From contig JACYXH010000175.1 of NCBI GenBank assembly GCA_026745465.1, positions 5,683,501 to 5,747,500 on the forward strand: a DNA stretch of 64,000 nucleotides, given 5' to 3'. A model generated the notes under the pieces. It made no database searches and had not been told where the DNA came from. It saw only the letters and a list, made by a program, of their open reading frames with translations. This DNA is from Lota lota (lineage: Eukaryota > Chordata > Actinopteri > Gadiformes > Lotidae). This document shows, in pieces, positions 63,482 to 64,000 of this stretch; the stretch's first letter is position 1; each line of letters begins with the position of its first letter. The translations under genes were made by a program, and so were the position numbers.

Positions 63482-64000
63482 TACTCATGGATAACATTAC
63501 TATTCTCAATCACATCCTAAATCCATTATTATAATATATAATAATAAAGAAAGGAAAAAAGAAAATATATATGCAATCGTTTTGTATCTTTTCACTCTGC
63601 AGTGTGTCAGCCCTGACAGCAAGCTGTGACACAGCCTTAGACTCACACGGTTCAACCATAGACCACTTACAGGACAAAAGGCAGAACAAATATGCAGTTT
63701 TGACCGAGAAAATTTGATCTAGGTGAAATAATTAAAGAGCTGTCACCTCTTACTCCATCTGGCTTCTGAGGTTTGCGGTGCTGGTGGGTGAGTACAGGTC
63801 ACTCGCCAGAGCCGCTGATTGTAAACAGCTTCCCATATTTCATATGCATAATAAGTAGAATAACAGCTACAACACATTTGAATATTTTTGAATGACCATA
63901 CTGAGCTGTGTCATCCATGTTCTGGTAACCAGACACATTGGTCTCCCAGTGATTGTCCTGTTGTCACATCCTAGTTTGGATCTAACTATTTAAAATGGAG

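Overview
This window is vertebrate nuclear DNA from a ray-finned fish. The evidence is a multi-exon scaffold gene with GT-AG introns, an intronless rhodopsin (the teleost retrogene form), teleost-type SINE/LINE remnants and very dense microsatellites. The density of (CA)n, (CT)n and poly-G/C tracts resembles gadiform (cod-like) genomes, but that is only an impression. No microbial operon, CRISPR array, rRNA or tRNA gene is present, and I found no new enzymatic or defence system. The interesting material is in splicing architecture, promoter structure and repeats.

Positions 1-38,100 (+ strand) hold most of a magi1 gene (membrane-associated guanylate kinase, WW and PDZ domain protein 1). Twenty-one exons from 3165 to 35730 can be joined with fully consistent phases. 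They encode 1,457 complete residues: the end of the guanylate-kinase-like domain, two WW domains, PDZ1 to PDZ5 and a long basic, Ser/Pro/Arg-rich tail ending DLSI. Exons for PDZ0 and the first half of the GK domain lie upstream of the window. An alternative last exon at 33350-33531 would give a short isoform. Several exons have unusual splice-site surroundings: a 277-nt AG-free zone, a (GT)n run at an acceptor, a 32-G run at a donor, a NAGNAG acceptor and a 33-bp microexon.

Positions 39,395-41,015 (- strand) hold rho (rh1), a complete intronless rod opsin of 353 codons. It lies tail-to-tail with magi1. Its upstream region carries, in order, CAATTA, GGATTAG, TGCTGA and TAATCC motifs and a TTTAAAA box, which is the layout expected of a rod photoreceptor promoter. 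Residue 261 is Tyr, a known red-shifting tuning state.

Positions 41,000-59,200 appear intergenic. They hold microsatellites, a 39-bp minisatellite, a perfect 26-bp hairpin, a roughly 1.3-kb GT-rich satellite with a ~250-bp higher-order period, a 48-bp tandem repeat, a decayed LINE reverse-transcriptase fragment and a MITE-like end. A TATA box at 59,204 followed by a possible non-coding leader exon with a strong donor at 59,969 suggests that another + strand gene starts there. No coding exon of it could be recognised before the window ends. The end is dominated by a long (CTAT)n array, a (CTG)n array and a long (TG)n array.
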